64,000 nucleotides of DNA from Ascidiaceihabitans sp034111945 (GTDB lineage: Bacteria; Pseudomonadota; Alphaproteobacteria; Rhodobacterales; Rhodobacteraceae), in assembly GCA_047626725.1 (NCBI GenBank), contig JBLHSG010000017.1, positions 33,399 through 97,398 on the forward strand. The letters run 5' to 3'. The translations under genes and the position numbers were made by a program. Under the pieces are notes generated by a model. The model did no database searches. It was given only the letters and a program-made list of their open reading frames with translations, and was not told where the DNA came from. This document shows positions 26,740 through 33,916 of this stretch, in pieces. The stretch's first letter is position 1, and each line of letters begins with the position of its first letter.

Positions 26740-28134
26740 CTAAAAAGTATACGCCAATCGCAGACCGCCCCAGTGCCGCCCTTGGATCATGATTGGTGCA
26801 GACAGATCTTTCATCATGACAAATTCGCCGCCGCCCATGTCGCGACGGTAGACTTGCAGCAGAAATGGTTCGGTGTTGCGGCCTGCCTTTAGCCCGACAC
26901 GATCACCAAAAATGCGACGATTTCGGCAATTCGCTGTATTCCAAATGGGATCATCGCTTTGTGGGTGCGAGAATTTATGATTGTGGGTGGGCAGGTACCC
27001 GTTTTTGTCGATGGCGGCGCAAAACACAACTTTGGGGTCGAAATCCACTGCTGGTTCTTGGATGTCGGGCATGACGGCGTCCATAAGTGTGGTGAAATTC
27101 GTCATGACCTGTTCAGGGTTACTGTTTTGAATGACAACGTAATTTGAATCGAACATTTTTGGCAGGCTGATCCGCCCGTTTTCCACGGCGGCTGTCAGCG
27201 CATCGCTAGCGACACTGGCAGCCCGTTGCACGTAATCGATAAACTTGCTGTCTGCCGTCAAACCACTCAGGCCCGCGCTGGCTTGAACGATGGTTTCCGA
27301 CGTGTCGACCAGCGATTCTATGCGCTCATGTGCCACTTCGATGCCTGATGCGGTGGCGGTCGCGCTGTCTTCGAGCCCTTTTAGGACAGGTTCAAAGGCG
27401 GCCACGGTTGCACCAACAGTTTCGGCACGTTTCTGAATACGTTGCGCCAGTTCATTTGTCGCGTTTACAGACTGTTCCATACGGCCAAGCGCCTGATCGG
27501 TGCTGCTGGAATGTTCCAAAACATGCGTGGCCATAGCTGAAATTTCGCGGGTTTCCGCGCCCAGTTCGGCGATCCATTCTGTCAGCGCTTCGATGTTGGT
27601 TGAAATTTGTGCTGCCGCTGCCTTGGTGTTTTGGCTTAACTCATTGATTGCATTTGCAACGACGGCAAATCCACGACCAGCATCACCGGCGCGCGCGGCC
27701 TCGATCTTGGCATTAATGGCCAGCGTATTGACCTGCATCGAAATGGACGCGATTTGCGAATTGTTCTTTTTCACAGCCTTTAGCGTGCCCGAAACCGTTT
27801 CGGTGCGCGCGCCCAGTTCCTGCACCCATTCGGCAACCTCGCGGGTTTTTTCGCCGACATCGCGCATCAGTTCTGCAGAACTTCGCATTTCCTGTGCTGT
27901 TGAATCACTGTTCTGGGTCAATTCGATAATCGCTGTGCGTGCTTCCTTGTTTGCACCTAGAATCGCACGCGCGCTTTTGCCCAGCTCAGCCAATTCATGG
28001 CGCTGGCGGCTTGCTTGCGCTTCGACCACATCTAAAAAACCAGCCAAATCAACGATTTCATACCCCATGATGGACGCGGATTTCGACATGCGCGTCATCT
28101 GTTTTGGATCAGGGAATCTGGAGTGAGTAGACAT
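26740..28134 (-). CDS. Soluble methyl-accepting chemotaxis protein with C-terminal sensor
   Basis: A 464-residue protein without signal peptide or transmembrane helix. The signalling domain is N-terminal, with a long coiled coil and the hairpin tip near residues 128-160 (ISMQVNTLAINAKIEAARAG then DAGRGFAVVA), close to the universal receptor tip. The C-terminal 150 residues form a separate domain with CAAIDKNGYLPTHN, CRNRRIFGDRVGLKAG and YRRDMGGGEFVMMKDLSAPI, presumably the sensor. This order is the reverse of typical transmembrane receptors. No che genes are nearby, so it must act with a distant array. GAGG precedes the start. Confidence 0.88.
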   Translation of the reverse strand: MSTHSRFPDPKQMTRMSKSASIMGYEIVDLAGFLDVVEAQASRQRHELAELGKSARAILGANKEARTAIIELTQNSDSTAQEMRSSAELMRDVGEKTREVAEWVQELGARTETVSGTLKAVKKNNSQIASISMQVNTLAINAKIEAARAGDAGRGFAVVANAINELSQNTKAAAAQISTNIEALTEWIAELGAETREISAMATHVLEHSSSTDQALGRMEQSVNATNELAQRIQKRAETVGATVAAFEPVLKGLEDSATATASGIEVAHERIESLVDTSETIVQASAGLSGLTADSKFIDYVQRAASVASDALTAAVENGRISLPKMFDSNYVVIQNSNPEQVMTNFTTLMDAVMPDIQEPAVDFDPKVVFCAAIDKNGYLPTHNHKFSHPQSDDPIWNTANCRNRRIFGDRVGLKAGRNTEPFLLQVYRRDMGGGEFVMMKDLSAPIMIQGRHWGGLRLAYTF

Positions 28135-28204
28135 GTGACCTCGGACTGAACAAAAACGTTTTGCCAGCTTTAGCGAGGAATTCTTCAGATGTGCTTAACG
28201 CCTG

Positions 28205-28654
28205 TTAGGCACAATCGGATTGGGCGACGTGCTGCATGGCCTCGACTGTGGCCTCAATGCTGAGCAGGATCGACGCATGTCGGTTTTTGTACTCGCGCGC
28301 GGGTTCCAGTACTTCGAACCCGTCAAAGGGGGCGGCAGGCACGGGGCCTTGTGACTTTAGCATGGCGCGCAGGGCGTCGCGGGCGGTTTCGACCTCGTTC
28401 AAGGTGCGCCCGATGATTGCAGCGCCGGTGACTGCGGCGGCGGCTTGGCCCAATGCGCAGGCTTTGACGTCTTGGCCATAGGCGGCGATTTTGCCGTCTT
28501 GTACCTCGATATCGACAGTCACTGTTGATCCGCACAGCGGAGAGCGTTTTTTGACTGTGGCATGCGGGGCCGCCAAGCGGTCAAGGTGCGGAATATCAGC
28601 GGCCAAGGCCAGAATACGCCCGGAATATAGTTTGATTAGATCTGTATCGCTCAT
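28205..28654 (-). CDS. IscU/NifU-N-like Fe-S scaffold-like protein with missing ligands
   Basis: A 149-residue protein of the IscU/SufU fold: YSGRILALAADIPHLDRL at the start, the first Cys in PLCGSTVTVDI (Cys41), the second in VKACALGQAAAAV (Cys66), and ...KNRHASILLSIEATVEAM, which aligns with the third-Cys region of IscU. Here the motif reads His126-Ala127, so the third ligand Cys is absent, and the Asp normally two residues after the first Cys is Ser43. It may be a carrier or regulator rather than a classical scaffold. It is divergent from hisI. Confidence 0.75.
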   Translation of the reverse strand: MSDTDLIKLYSGRILALAADIPHLDRLAAPHATVKKRSPLCGSTVTVDIEVQDGKIAAYGQDVKACALGQAAAAVTGAAIIGRTLNEVETARDALRAMLKSQGPVPAAPFDGFEVLEPAREYKNRHASILLSIEATVEAMQHVAQSDCA

Positions 28655-28723
28655 GGTCGCTTTCCTTACCGCTGAACCTACTACATAAGCGCATGGACCA
28701 AAGATGCAAAAAGGTTTTGTGCT

Positions 28724-29080
28724 ATGATGTTTGATCCTGCAAGTTTGACCTACAATGACGTAGGATTAATCCCTGCGATTGCGCAAGACGAGGCCTCGGG
28801 CGAGGTCCTGATGATGGCGTGGATGAACGCCGACGCCGTGGCACGCACGCTTGAAACCAAACGCGTGACATACTGGAGCCGCTCGCGCCAAGCGTTCTGG
28901 ATCAAAGGCGAGACATCCGGCAATGTTCAAGAACTGGTGTCACTGCGCGTCGATTGTGACCGCGATTGCCTGTTGGTCGTGGTGCGCCAAACCGGGCCTG
29001 CCTGCCACACGGGGCGTCGGGTGTGTTTTTACACCGATGTAACAGACGGCACCGAAGTCGAAATGATGTCGCCTGAGTAG
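28724..29080 (+). CDS. hisI: Phosphoribosyl-AMP cyclohydrolase HisI
   Basis: Third step of histidine synthesis, opening the purine ring of PR-AMP. The 118-residue single-domain enzyme (not fused to HisE) has MMAWMNADAVARTLETKRVT, YWSRSRQAFWIKGETSGN, and the metal and zinc residues in RVDCDRDCLLVVVRQTGPAC followed by HTGRRVCFY. Two ATG codons (28724 and 28727) are both possible starts. It is divergent from the Fe-S scaffold-like gene and convergent with gluQ, 1 nt from its stop. Confidence 0.96.
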   Translation: MMFDPASLTYNDVGLIPAIAQDEASGEVLMMAWMNADAVARTLETKRVTYWSRSRQAFWIKGETSGNVQELVSLRVDCDRDCLLVVVRQTGPACHTGRRVCFYTDVTDGTEVEMMSPE

Positions 29081-29081
29081 G

Positions 29082-29936
29082 TTATAGACCGACCAGCGCG
29101 CGGATGTCCGCAGGGGTGCAACCGTCATCGCGATACTTTGAAATGGCGCGCGCATCGTCGCGTTTGGCCAGTCGTTTGCCTGCATCATCGCGTATCAGCG
29201 CGTGGTGGTGATAGGTCGGCGTCGGCAGGTCCAGTAAATGTTGCAGTAAAACGTGGATTTTGGTGGCTTCAAACAGGTCTTGGCCGCGCACAACGTGGGT
29301 GATCCCTTGGGCCGCATCGTCCAATACAACAGACAAATGATACGACGTTCCCATGTCGCGACGGGCCAGAACAATTGCGCCAATCTGCGTTTTGATATCG
29401 TGATCAGTGACCGTGATCGGACCGGTTTCGCCGTCAGGCCCAGCACCCGTTTCGGTGAACTGCGCGGACCATTGTTTAAGGCGTGACAGGTTCAGCCGCA
29501 GCGCCGTATCGGTTGTCAAATCCGGCGCCGTGCGCGGCATGTTTTGGCAGGTGCCGGGATAGATCATGCCATCAGGGCCAATCATCGGCGCACCTTCTTG
29601 CGGGGCAGAACTGGCCTTGATGATATCCTTTCGATTACAATGGCATGGGAACAACAGCTCATGTGACCAAAGCCTGTGCAACGCGTCCTGATAGGTGCTG
29701 ATCCGATCCGATTGGCGCAGGACAGGTTCAGGCCAAGACAGGCCCAGCCACGCAAGATCATCATAGATCTGCTGTTCCCATTCATCGCGCGCACGCGATT
29801 GGTCAATGTCTTCGATCCGCAGCAAAAATTCACCACCGTTTTGGTGGGCCATGTCATGGGCAAGCAGCGCGGAATACGCATGACCAAGGTGCAATGGGCC
29901 AGTTGGTGATGGCGCAAATCGCGTACGGAAAGTCAC
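29082..29936 (-). CDS. gluQ: Glutamyl-Q tRNA(Asp) synthetase
   Basis: Attaches glutamate to queuosine at position 34 of tRNA-Asp. It is a truncated glutamyl-tRNA synthetase of 284 residues without the anticodon-binding half. Motifs: RFAPSPTGPLHLGHAYSALL with the HIGH-like HLGH, a zinc site CHC...YPGTC, and the KMSKS-like KRLAKRD near residue 258. The start at 29936 overlaps the methyltransferase stop by 4 nt, so the two are co-translated. Confidence 0.93.
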   Translation of the reverse strand: MTFRTRFAPSPTGPLHLGHAYSALLAHDMAHQNGGEFLLRIEDIDQSRARDEWEQQIYDDLAWLGLSWPEPVLRQSDRISTYQDALHRLWSHELLFPCHCNRKDIIKASSAPQEGAPMIGPDGMIYPGTCQNMPRTAPDLTTDTALRLNLSRLKQWSAQFTETGAGPDGETGPITVTDHDIKTQIGAIVLARRDMGTSYHLSVVLDDAAQGITHVVRGQDLFEATKIHVLLQHLLDLPTPTYHHHALIRDDAGKRLAKRDDARAISKYRDDGCTPADIRALVGL

Positions 29937-30547
29937 GCCTTTTCAATAACGTAAACGTTGCTCTTCAAGTTGATTCCGGGTAGGTGGTCGCCGTGTTCCT
30001 TGAGCAGCAATCGCGCTGCACCGCAGTCGGTCCATTCAGAAATGGCACCTTGATGGCTGGGATCAGCAAGCGCGTGATCATTTAGTGAAAACACCAGCTT
30101 TCCATCCCGCGGCAACGCCTTCATCAGCAGATGAAACACCGAAATCGGGGCCGCGCCAACGCCGATCACGCCGATGGCGGAAATATTGGCATAGGTCCCT
30201 TTGGGTACCGGCAAATCTGCACCTGCTTCGATGGTGTCGAGCGCGCGGTAGGCCCCCGTGGCTTTGGCCCCCTCAAGCATTTCTGGCGATAGGTCCAAGC
30301 CGTCGATCATGTCGAAACCGGCCAATCGCAAGGCCAATCCGGACAGGCCAGTGCCGCAGCCAAAATCCAGCATTTGCGTGCTTTTGATGTCAGTGAATTG
30401 GGCAAGGGCAGCGGCGCAGCGCCCTGGCGTCGCATAGCCGTTTTTGGTGATTTCAGCGTCATAACTGGCGGCCCATGCGTCATAATGCGTGCGCACGCTG
30501 GCGCTGGTGGTTTTGCCGTAGGATTTGGTCAGAAAACTTGAACTCAT
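29933..30547 (-). CDS. Class I SAM-dependent methyltransferase
   Basis: A 204-residue soluble protein with the SAM motif I MLDFGCGTGLSGLALR, an acidic residue at the end of strand 2 (GLDLSPEMLEGAK) and a later ISAIGVIGVGAAPISVFHLL segment. The N-terminus (YGKTTSASVRTHYDAWAASY, then DAEI) resembles TPR-linked and Mycolic-acid-type methyltransferases. The substrate is unknown. It is upstream of gluQ with an ATGA overlap and 22 nt from the trmFO end of the same strand, so a link to tRNA or translation is possible but unproven. Confidence 0.8.
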   Translation of the reverse strand: MSSSFLTKSYGKTTSASVRTHYDAWAASYDAEITKNGYATPGRCAAALAQFTDIKSTQMLDFGCGTGLSGLALRLAGFDMIDGLDLSPEMLEGAKATGAYRALDTIEAGADLPVPKGTYANISAIGVIGVGAAPISVFHLLMKALPRDGKLVFSLNDHALADPSHQGAISEWTDCGAARLLLKEHGDHLPGINLKSNVYVIEKA

Positions 30548-30569
30548 GGCCCAAGTTTAGCCGCGCATC

Positions 30570-31925
30570 TTAGCCTGCGTCCAGTGTGTTGGTGCCAAGC
30601 CACGCTTGCCAGTCCAGTTTCGCGCGATCTGTGTAAGCTTTGTAACGATCTTTGCGACCACGACGCCCGCCTTTCAGACCATCAACAGGCGGAAACAGTC
30701 CAAAATTGACGTTCATCGGCTGGAACGTTTTTGCATCCGCGCCGCCGGTAATATGCGTGATCAATGCGCCCATCGCCGTCGTGTTCGGAGGCGCACTAAT
30801 CGCACCACCAAGGATGTCATTTGCCGCCATGCGACCGGCCAGCAAACCCATTGCCGAACTTTCGACGTAGCCTTCGACACCGGTGATTTGACCGGCAAAT
30901 CGAATATGTGGGGCGCTGCGCAGACGCATCTGATCGTCCAACAAGGTCGGCGCGTTCATAAATGTGTTGCGATGAATGCCGCCAAGACGGGCAAAGTTCG
31001 CATTCTCAAGGCCGGGGATTGCTTTGAAAACATCGACTTGTGCGCCGTACTTCATCTTTGTTTGAAAGCCGACAATATTGTACAGCGTGCCCAGTTTGTT
31101 GTCGCGACGCAGCTGCACGACGGCGTGGGCTTTGATGTCTGGCTGGTGCGGATTGGTCAGGCCAACCGGTTTCATCGGGCCCCAGCGCAAGGACTCACGA
31201 CCCCGCTCTGCGATCACTTCGATAGGCAAACAGCCGTCAAAATAGCCTGCGGTTTCACCCTCGTGAAATTCGGCTTTGTCTGCGGCCATCAACGCGTCGA
31301 TGAACGCCTCGTATTGGTCTTTGTCCATCGGGCAATTCAGGTAGGCGGTGCGTTCTTCTTCGGTGTCGCCTTTGTCATAGCGCGATTGCATCCACGCCTT
31401 GGACATGTCGATGCTGTCAAAATAGACGATCGGTGCGATTGCGTCAAAAAACGCCAACGATTCGGCACCGGTGTGTGCGGCAATCGATTGCCCCAGCGTG
31501 GTCGATGTCAGCGGACCCGTTGCAAAAATCCAATGGCCGTCTGCGGGTAATTCAGTGATTTCACCATATTCGACAGTGATATTCGGATGCGCCATCAACG
31601 TGTCAGTGACGGCTTGGGCAAAATGATCACGATCCACAGCCAGCGCGCCACCCGCAGGCAGGCGGTGTTTGTCGGCCGTTTGCATGATCAAACCATCGGC
31701 CTGACGCATTTCCCAATGCAGCAACCCAACGGCGTTTTGTTCATCATCATCAGACCGGAACGAATTCGAACACACCATTTCGCCCAAAAGGCCAGTTTGA
31801 TGCGCGAATGTTTCGACCTTTGGACGCATTTCATGGATCACAACGGTGATGCCCATGTTTGCGGCCTGCCATGCAGCTTCGGACCCGGCCATGCCGCCGC
31901 CCACGATGTGTAAAATATCTGTCAT
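30570..31925 (-). CDS. trmFO: Folate/FAD-dependent tRNA m5U54 methyltransferase TrmFO
   Basis: Makes 5-methyluridine 54 in tRNA using methylenetetrahydrofolate and FADH2. The 451-residue flavoprotein has the dinucleotide motif HIVGGGMAGSEAAWQAANMG, the Cys-containing MVCSNSFRSDD, FIDALMAADKAEFHEGE, and the C-terminal FAD region ITGVEGYVESSAMGLLAGRM. Together with miaA, mnmA, gluQ and dusB it makes this window rich in tRNA modification genes. The 327 nt upstream hold a large hairpin (32009-32086). Confidence 0.95.
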   Translation of the reverse strand: MTDILHIVGGGMAGSEAAWQAANMGITVVIHEMRPKVETFAHQTGLLGEMVCSNSFRSDDDEQNAVGLLHWEMRQADGLIMQTADKHRLPAGGALAVDRDHFAQAVTDTLMAHPNITVEYGEITELPADGHWIFATGPLTSTTLGQSIAAHTGAESLAFFDAIAPIVYFDSIDMSKAWMQSRYDKGDTEEERTAYLNCPMDKDQYEAFIDALMAADKAEFHEGETAGYFDGCLPIEVIAERGRESLRWGPMKPVGLTNPHQPDIKAHAVVQLRRDNKLGTLYNIVGFQTKMKYGAQVDVFKAIPGLENANFARLGGIHRNTFMNAPTLLDDQMRLRSAPHIRFAGQITGVEGYVESSAMGLLAGRMAANDILGGAISAPPNTTAMGALITHITGGADAKTFQPMNVNFGLFPPVDGLKGGRRGRKDRYKAYTDRAKLDWQAWLGTNTLDAG

Positions 31926-32008
31926 ATTGGGGATTTAGGGCAGGGCAGGTGCAGAGGCAACAGCGCATGGGCACAAGGTGGTTTTATTTAAGAGTTTGGG
32001 GAGGAGAG

Positions 32009-32086
32009 TTTTGGGGTCGCCGGAGCAGGAACGGTCGATCAGTGAGAGCTGACCTGGAGGGACCATCTGCTTTCGGCGACCCAAAA
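32009..32086. repeat. 78-nt imperfect inverted repeat in a 327-nt intergenic region
   Basis: The gap 31926-32252 has no convincing gene. Its core folds as one long hairpin: TTTTGGG plus TCGCCG (32009-32022, one bulged G) pairs with CGGCGA plus CCCAAAA (32074-32086); AGCAG (32024-32028) with CTGCT (32067-32071); GGTC (32033-32036) with GACC (32061-32064); TCAG (32039-32042) with CTGA (32049-32052). A second stem, around TGGGT and ACCCG (32094-32114), follows. It may be a structured leader of trmFO, a small RNA or a dispersed intergenic element. No T run on either side, so it is not a simple terminator. Confidence 0.5.
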
Positions 32087-32252
32087 TCTCGTCTGGGTTA
32101 CTTCGTTTCACCCGATGACTTATTTATGCCTTATTGCCGCCCGATTTCATAGTCCAAATCTGGAAAGAATGCGATGCAATTTTGGAAACAATCCGAACGA
32201 TCCGGTATTCGTCTTTAATTTCAGTCGCTTGAGTCCCGCCACCTTGGCTATG

Positions 32253-33038
32253 CTACTGTTCCCACGTCGGATCGCGCTTGTCTAAAAATGCCGCAATCCC
32301 TTCTTCCGTATCTTTTTCCAACATATTTTGAACCATCACATCACCGGTGTAGGCGTAGGCCTGATCGATCGGCATCTGGATTTGAGCGTAAAACGCCTCT
32401 TTGCCAACTTTGACCGCACTGCCCAATTTGCTGGCAACGGTCTGGGCCAGCGCCAATGTCTCTGATTCTAGGTCATCCAAAGGCACCACGCGGTTGATCA
32501 GGCCCAGCGTTTCTGCGCGTTCTGCATCGATAAACGCGCCGGTGGTTAGCATTTCAAATGCCTTTTTGCGCCCGATATTACGAGACAGGGCGACCATTGG
32601 GGTGGAACAGAACAGGCCGATGTTGACGCCGTTGACGCCAAACCGTGTGCCTGATGCTGCAATTGCCATGTCGCAGGTCGCCACCAATTGACAGCCTGCC
32701 GCTGTTGCAATGCCGTGCACTTGGGCGATTACCGGCTGCGGCATGGACTGGACGCGCGCCATCATTGCGGCGCAGCGGTCAAACAAGTCCGTGAAATAGG
32801 CGGCACCGCCATCCTCGTTTTGGCGCCCGGCGGTCATTTGTTTCAGATCGTGACCCGCGCAAAACGCTTTGCCGCTGCCTGACACCACAACCGCGCGCAC
32901 ATTTTTGTCGACTGCGATTTCGTCCAATGTGCTGTGCAGGGCCGCCAACATTTCGTCAGACAGCGCATTTAATCGTTCAGGCGCGGTCATAATCAGTTGC
33001 GCGACAGCGCCCGTGCCCCGACGTTCTAAAATTGCCAT
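32253..33038 (-). CDS. Enoyl-CoA hydratase/isomerase (crotonase family)
   Basis: A 261-residue crotonase-fold enzyme. The oxyanion-hole segments are GKAFCAGHDLKQM and HGIATAAGCQLVATCDMAIA followed by ASGTRFGVNGVNIGLF. The usual catalytic Glu of hydratases after the second oxyanion segment is not obvious: the region reads GVNIGLFCSTPMVALSRNIG. The true reaction is therefore uncertain, and an isomerase-type or other CoA reaction is possible. The start at ATG 33038 has GGAGAG in front; an upstream GTG (33062) would add eight residues. Divergent from a thioesterase gene. Confidence 0.85.
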   Translation of the reverse strand: MAILERRGTGAVAQLIMTAPERLNALSDEMLAALHSTLDEIAVDKNVRAVVVSGSGKAFCAGHDLKQMTAGRQNEDGGAAYFTDLFDRCAAMMARVQSMPQPVIAQVHGIATAAGCQLVATCDMAIAASGTRFGVNGVNIGLFCSTPMVALSRNIGRKKAFEMLTTGAFIDAERAETLGLINRVVPLDDLESETLALAQTVASKLGSAVKVGKEAFYAQIQMPIDQAYAYTGDVMVQNMLEKDTEEGIAAFLDKRDPTWEQ

Positions 33039-33096
33039 CTTGCTCTCCACTGCGTTTGCCACAAAACTTTAGGACAACAATCGGGAGAGTAAAAGC

Positions 33097-33516
33097 ATGT
33101 CGCTAAAGATGAATGAAGCACAACTGATGGAATTCATGCGCGGTGTGTTTCACCAAGTGGCCGAAGATTTTCACGTAGATGCGGTGTCGACGGACGACAT
33201 CACGATGCGGTTGCTGGTTGGCGATCAGCATTTGCGCCCTGGTGGTACGGTGTCGGGGCCGTCGATGTTTGCGCTGGCTGACGTCTGTGCCTATTTGCTG
33301 ACGCTGGCCAATATCGGGCCAAAAGCATTAGCGGTTACGACCAATTGCAGCATTGATTTTATGCGCAAACCGGCTGCAAACGTTGATTTGATCGCAAAAG
33401 GGCGGATGCTAAAGTTGGGCAAGCAATTGTCGGTTTCTGATGTTTTGCTGTTTTCAGAAGGCTCTGAAAAACCGGTTGCGCGTGCCAGTTTGACCTACGC
33501 AATTCCCACTAAATAA
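33097..33516 (+). CDS. PaaI-family acyl-CoA thioesterase
   Basis: A 139-residue hot-dog-fold protein. The catalytic segment is LRPGGTVSGPSMFALADVCA, followed by the beta strands TTNCSIDFMRKPAANVDLIA and PVARASLTYAIP. The family hydrolyses aromatic or medium-chain acyl-CoA. Its position back to back with the crotonase gene (58-nt shared promoter) suggests a joint role in acyl-CoA turnover, which is inference. Confidence 0.87.
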   Translation: MSLKMNEAQLMEFMRGVFHQVAEDFHVDAVSTDDITMRLLVGDQHLRPGGTVSGPSMFALADVCAYLLTLANIGPKALAVTTNCSIDFMRKPAANVDLIAKGRMLKLGKQLSVSDVLLFSEGSEKPVARASLTYAIPTK

Positions 33517-33520
33517 CCAA

Positions 33521-33547
33521 AAAGGCCGCCAGAACGCATCTGGCGGC
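33521..33547 (-). terminator. Terminator of the DUF1127 gene
   Basis: A 9-bp perfect stem, GCCGCCAGA (33525-33533) with TCTGGCGGC (33539-33547), and a 5-nt loop. On the minus strand it is followed by CTTTTTGG, so it ends the DUF1127 transcript 33 nt after its stop. It also lies 8 nt after the thioesterase stop and may act in both directions. Confidence 0.75.
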
Positions 33548-33579
33548 AAGGAAGAGGTCTGGTCGGCATCACGGGGATG

Positions 33580-33813
33580 TCATGCCTTCCAGAACACACG
33601 CGAAGCCTCGCTTAAAGCCTGCGCGCGTGTCAGCCCGACGTCCGCCAATTGTGTGTCCGTTAGCTGTTTTAATGCAGCTCGGGTGTTGCGGCGCGTCGTC
33701 CAAATCGACACATAGACTGCAAATTCCACTGCCCAGACCGATACAATCGGCAAGCTCTTGTTCTCGCGCAAGTAAATCAGCGCATCGATGTTGGAATGCT
33801 CTACGTGTGTCAT
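33580..33813 (-). CDS. DUF1127 small protein
   Basis: A 77-residue protein starting MTHVEHSNIDALIYLRENKS. The C-terminal 40 residues match the DUF1127 pattern: TRRNTRAALKQLTDTQLADV followed by GLTRAQALSEASRVFW. Members in alphaproteobacteria include small RNA-binding and phosphate- or stress-linked proteins. GGAG precedes the ATG at 33813. It is divergent from a MocR-like regulator with a 92-nt gap containing two similar inverted repeats, so it is a likely target of that regulator. Confidence 0.85.
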   Translation of the reverse strand: MTHVEHSNIDALIYLRENKSLPIVSVWAVEFAVYVSIWTTRRNTRAALKQLTDTQLADVGLTRAQALSEASRVFWKA

Positions 33814-33826
33814 GGTGTTCTCCAAT

Positions 33827-33842
33827 ATTGTATTGACACAAT
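33827..33842. promoter_or_regulatory. Inverted repeat ATTGT-N6-ACAAT, candidate operator
   Basis: ATTGT (33827-33831) and ACAAT (33838-33842) lie 14 nt upstream of the DUF1127 start, covering its leader. A related element is at 33900-33916. Both share TTGTAnTG and CAAT. Confidence 0.35.
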
Positions 33843-33899
33843 GTGACGGTATCGTCATGGGTATTGGTACGCATACTGATACAAAGAATCTATGGAAAC

Positions 33900-33916
33900 A
33901 TTGTAATGGATACAAT
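33900..33916. promoter_or_regulatory. Inverted repeat ATTGTA-N5-TACAAT over the regulator start
   Basis: A 6-bp perfect inverted repeat, ATTGTA (33900-33905) and TACAAT (33911-33916), with the ATG of the MocR-like gene (33906) in its centre. It suggests autorepression. It may simply be part of the coding start; the partner copy at 33827-33842 makes an operator more plausible. Confidence 0.35.

Noticed and set aside
31859..32152. Plus-strand 97-codon frame across the trmFO upstream region
   Set aside because: It begins inside trmFO on the opposite strand and runs through the large hairpin; residue composition (Arg/Gly/Trp-rich) is that of a structured non-coding region.
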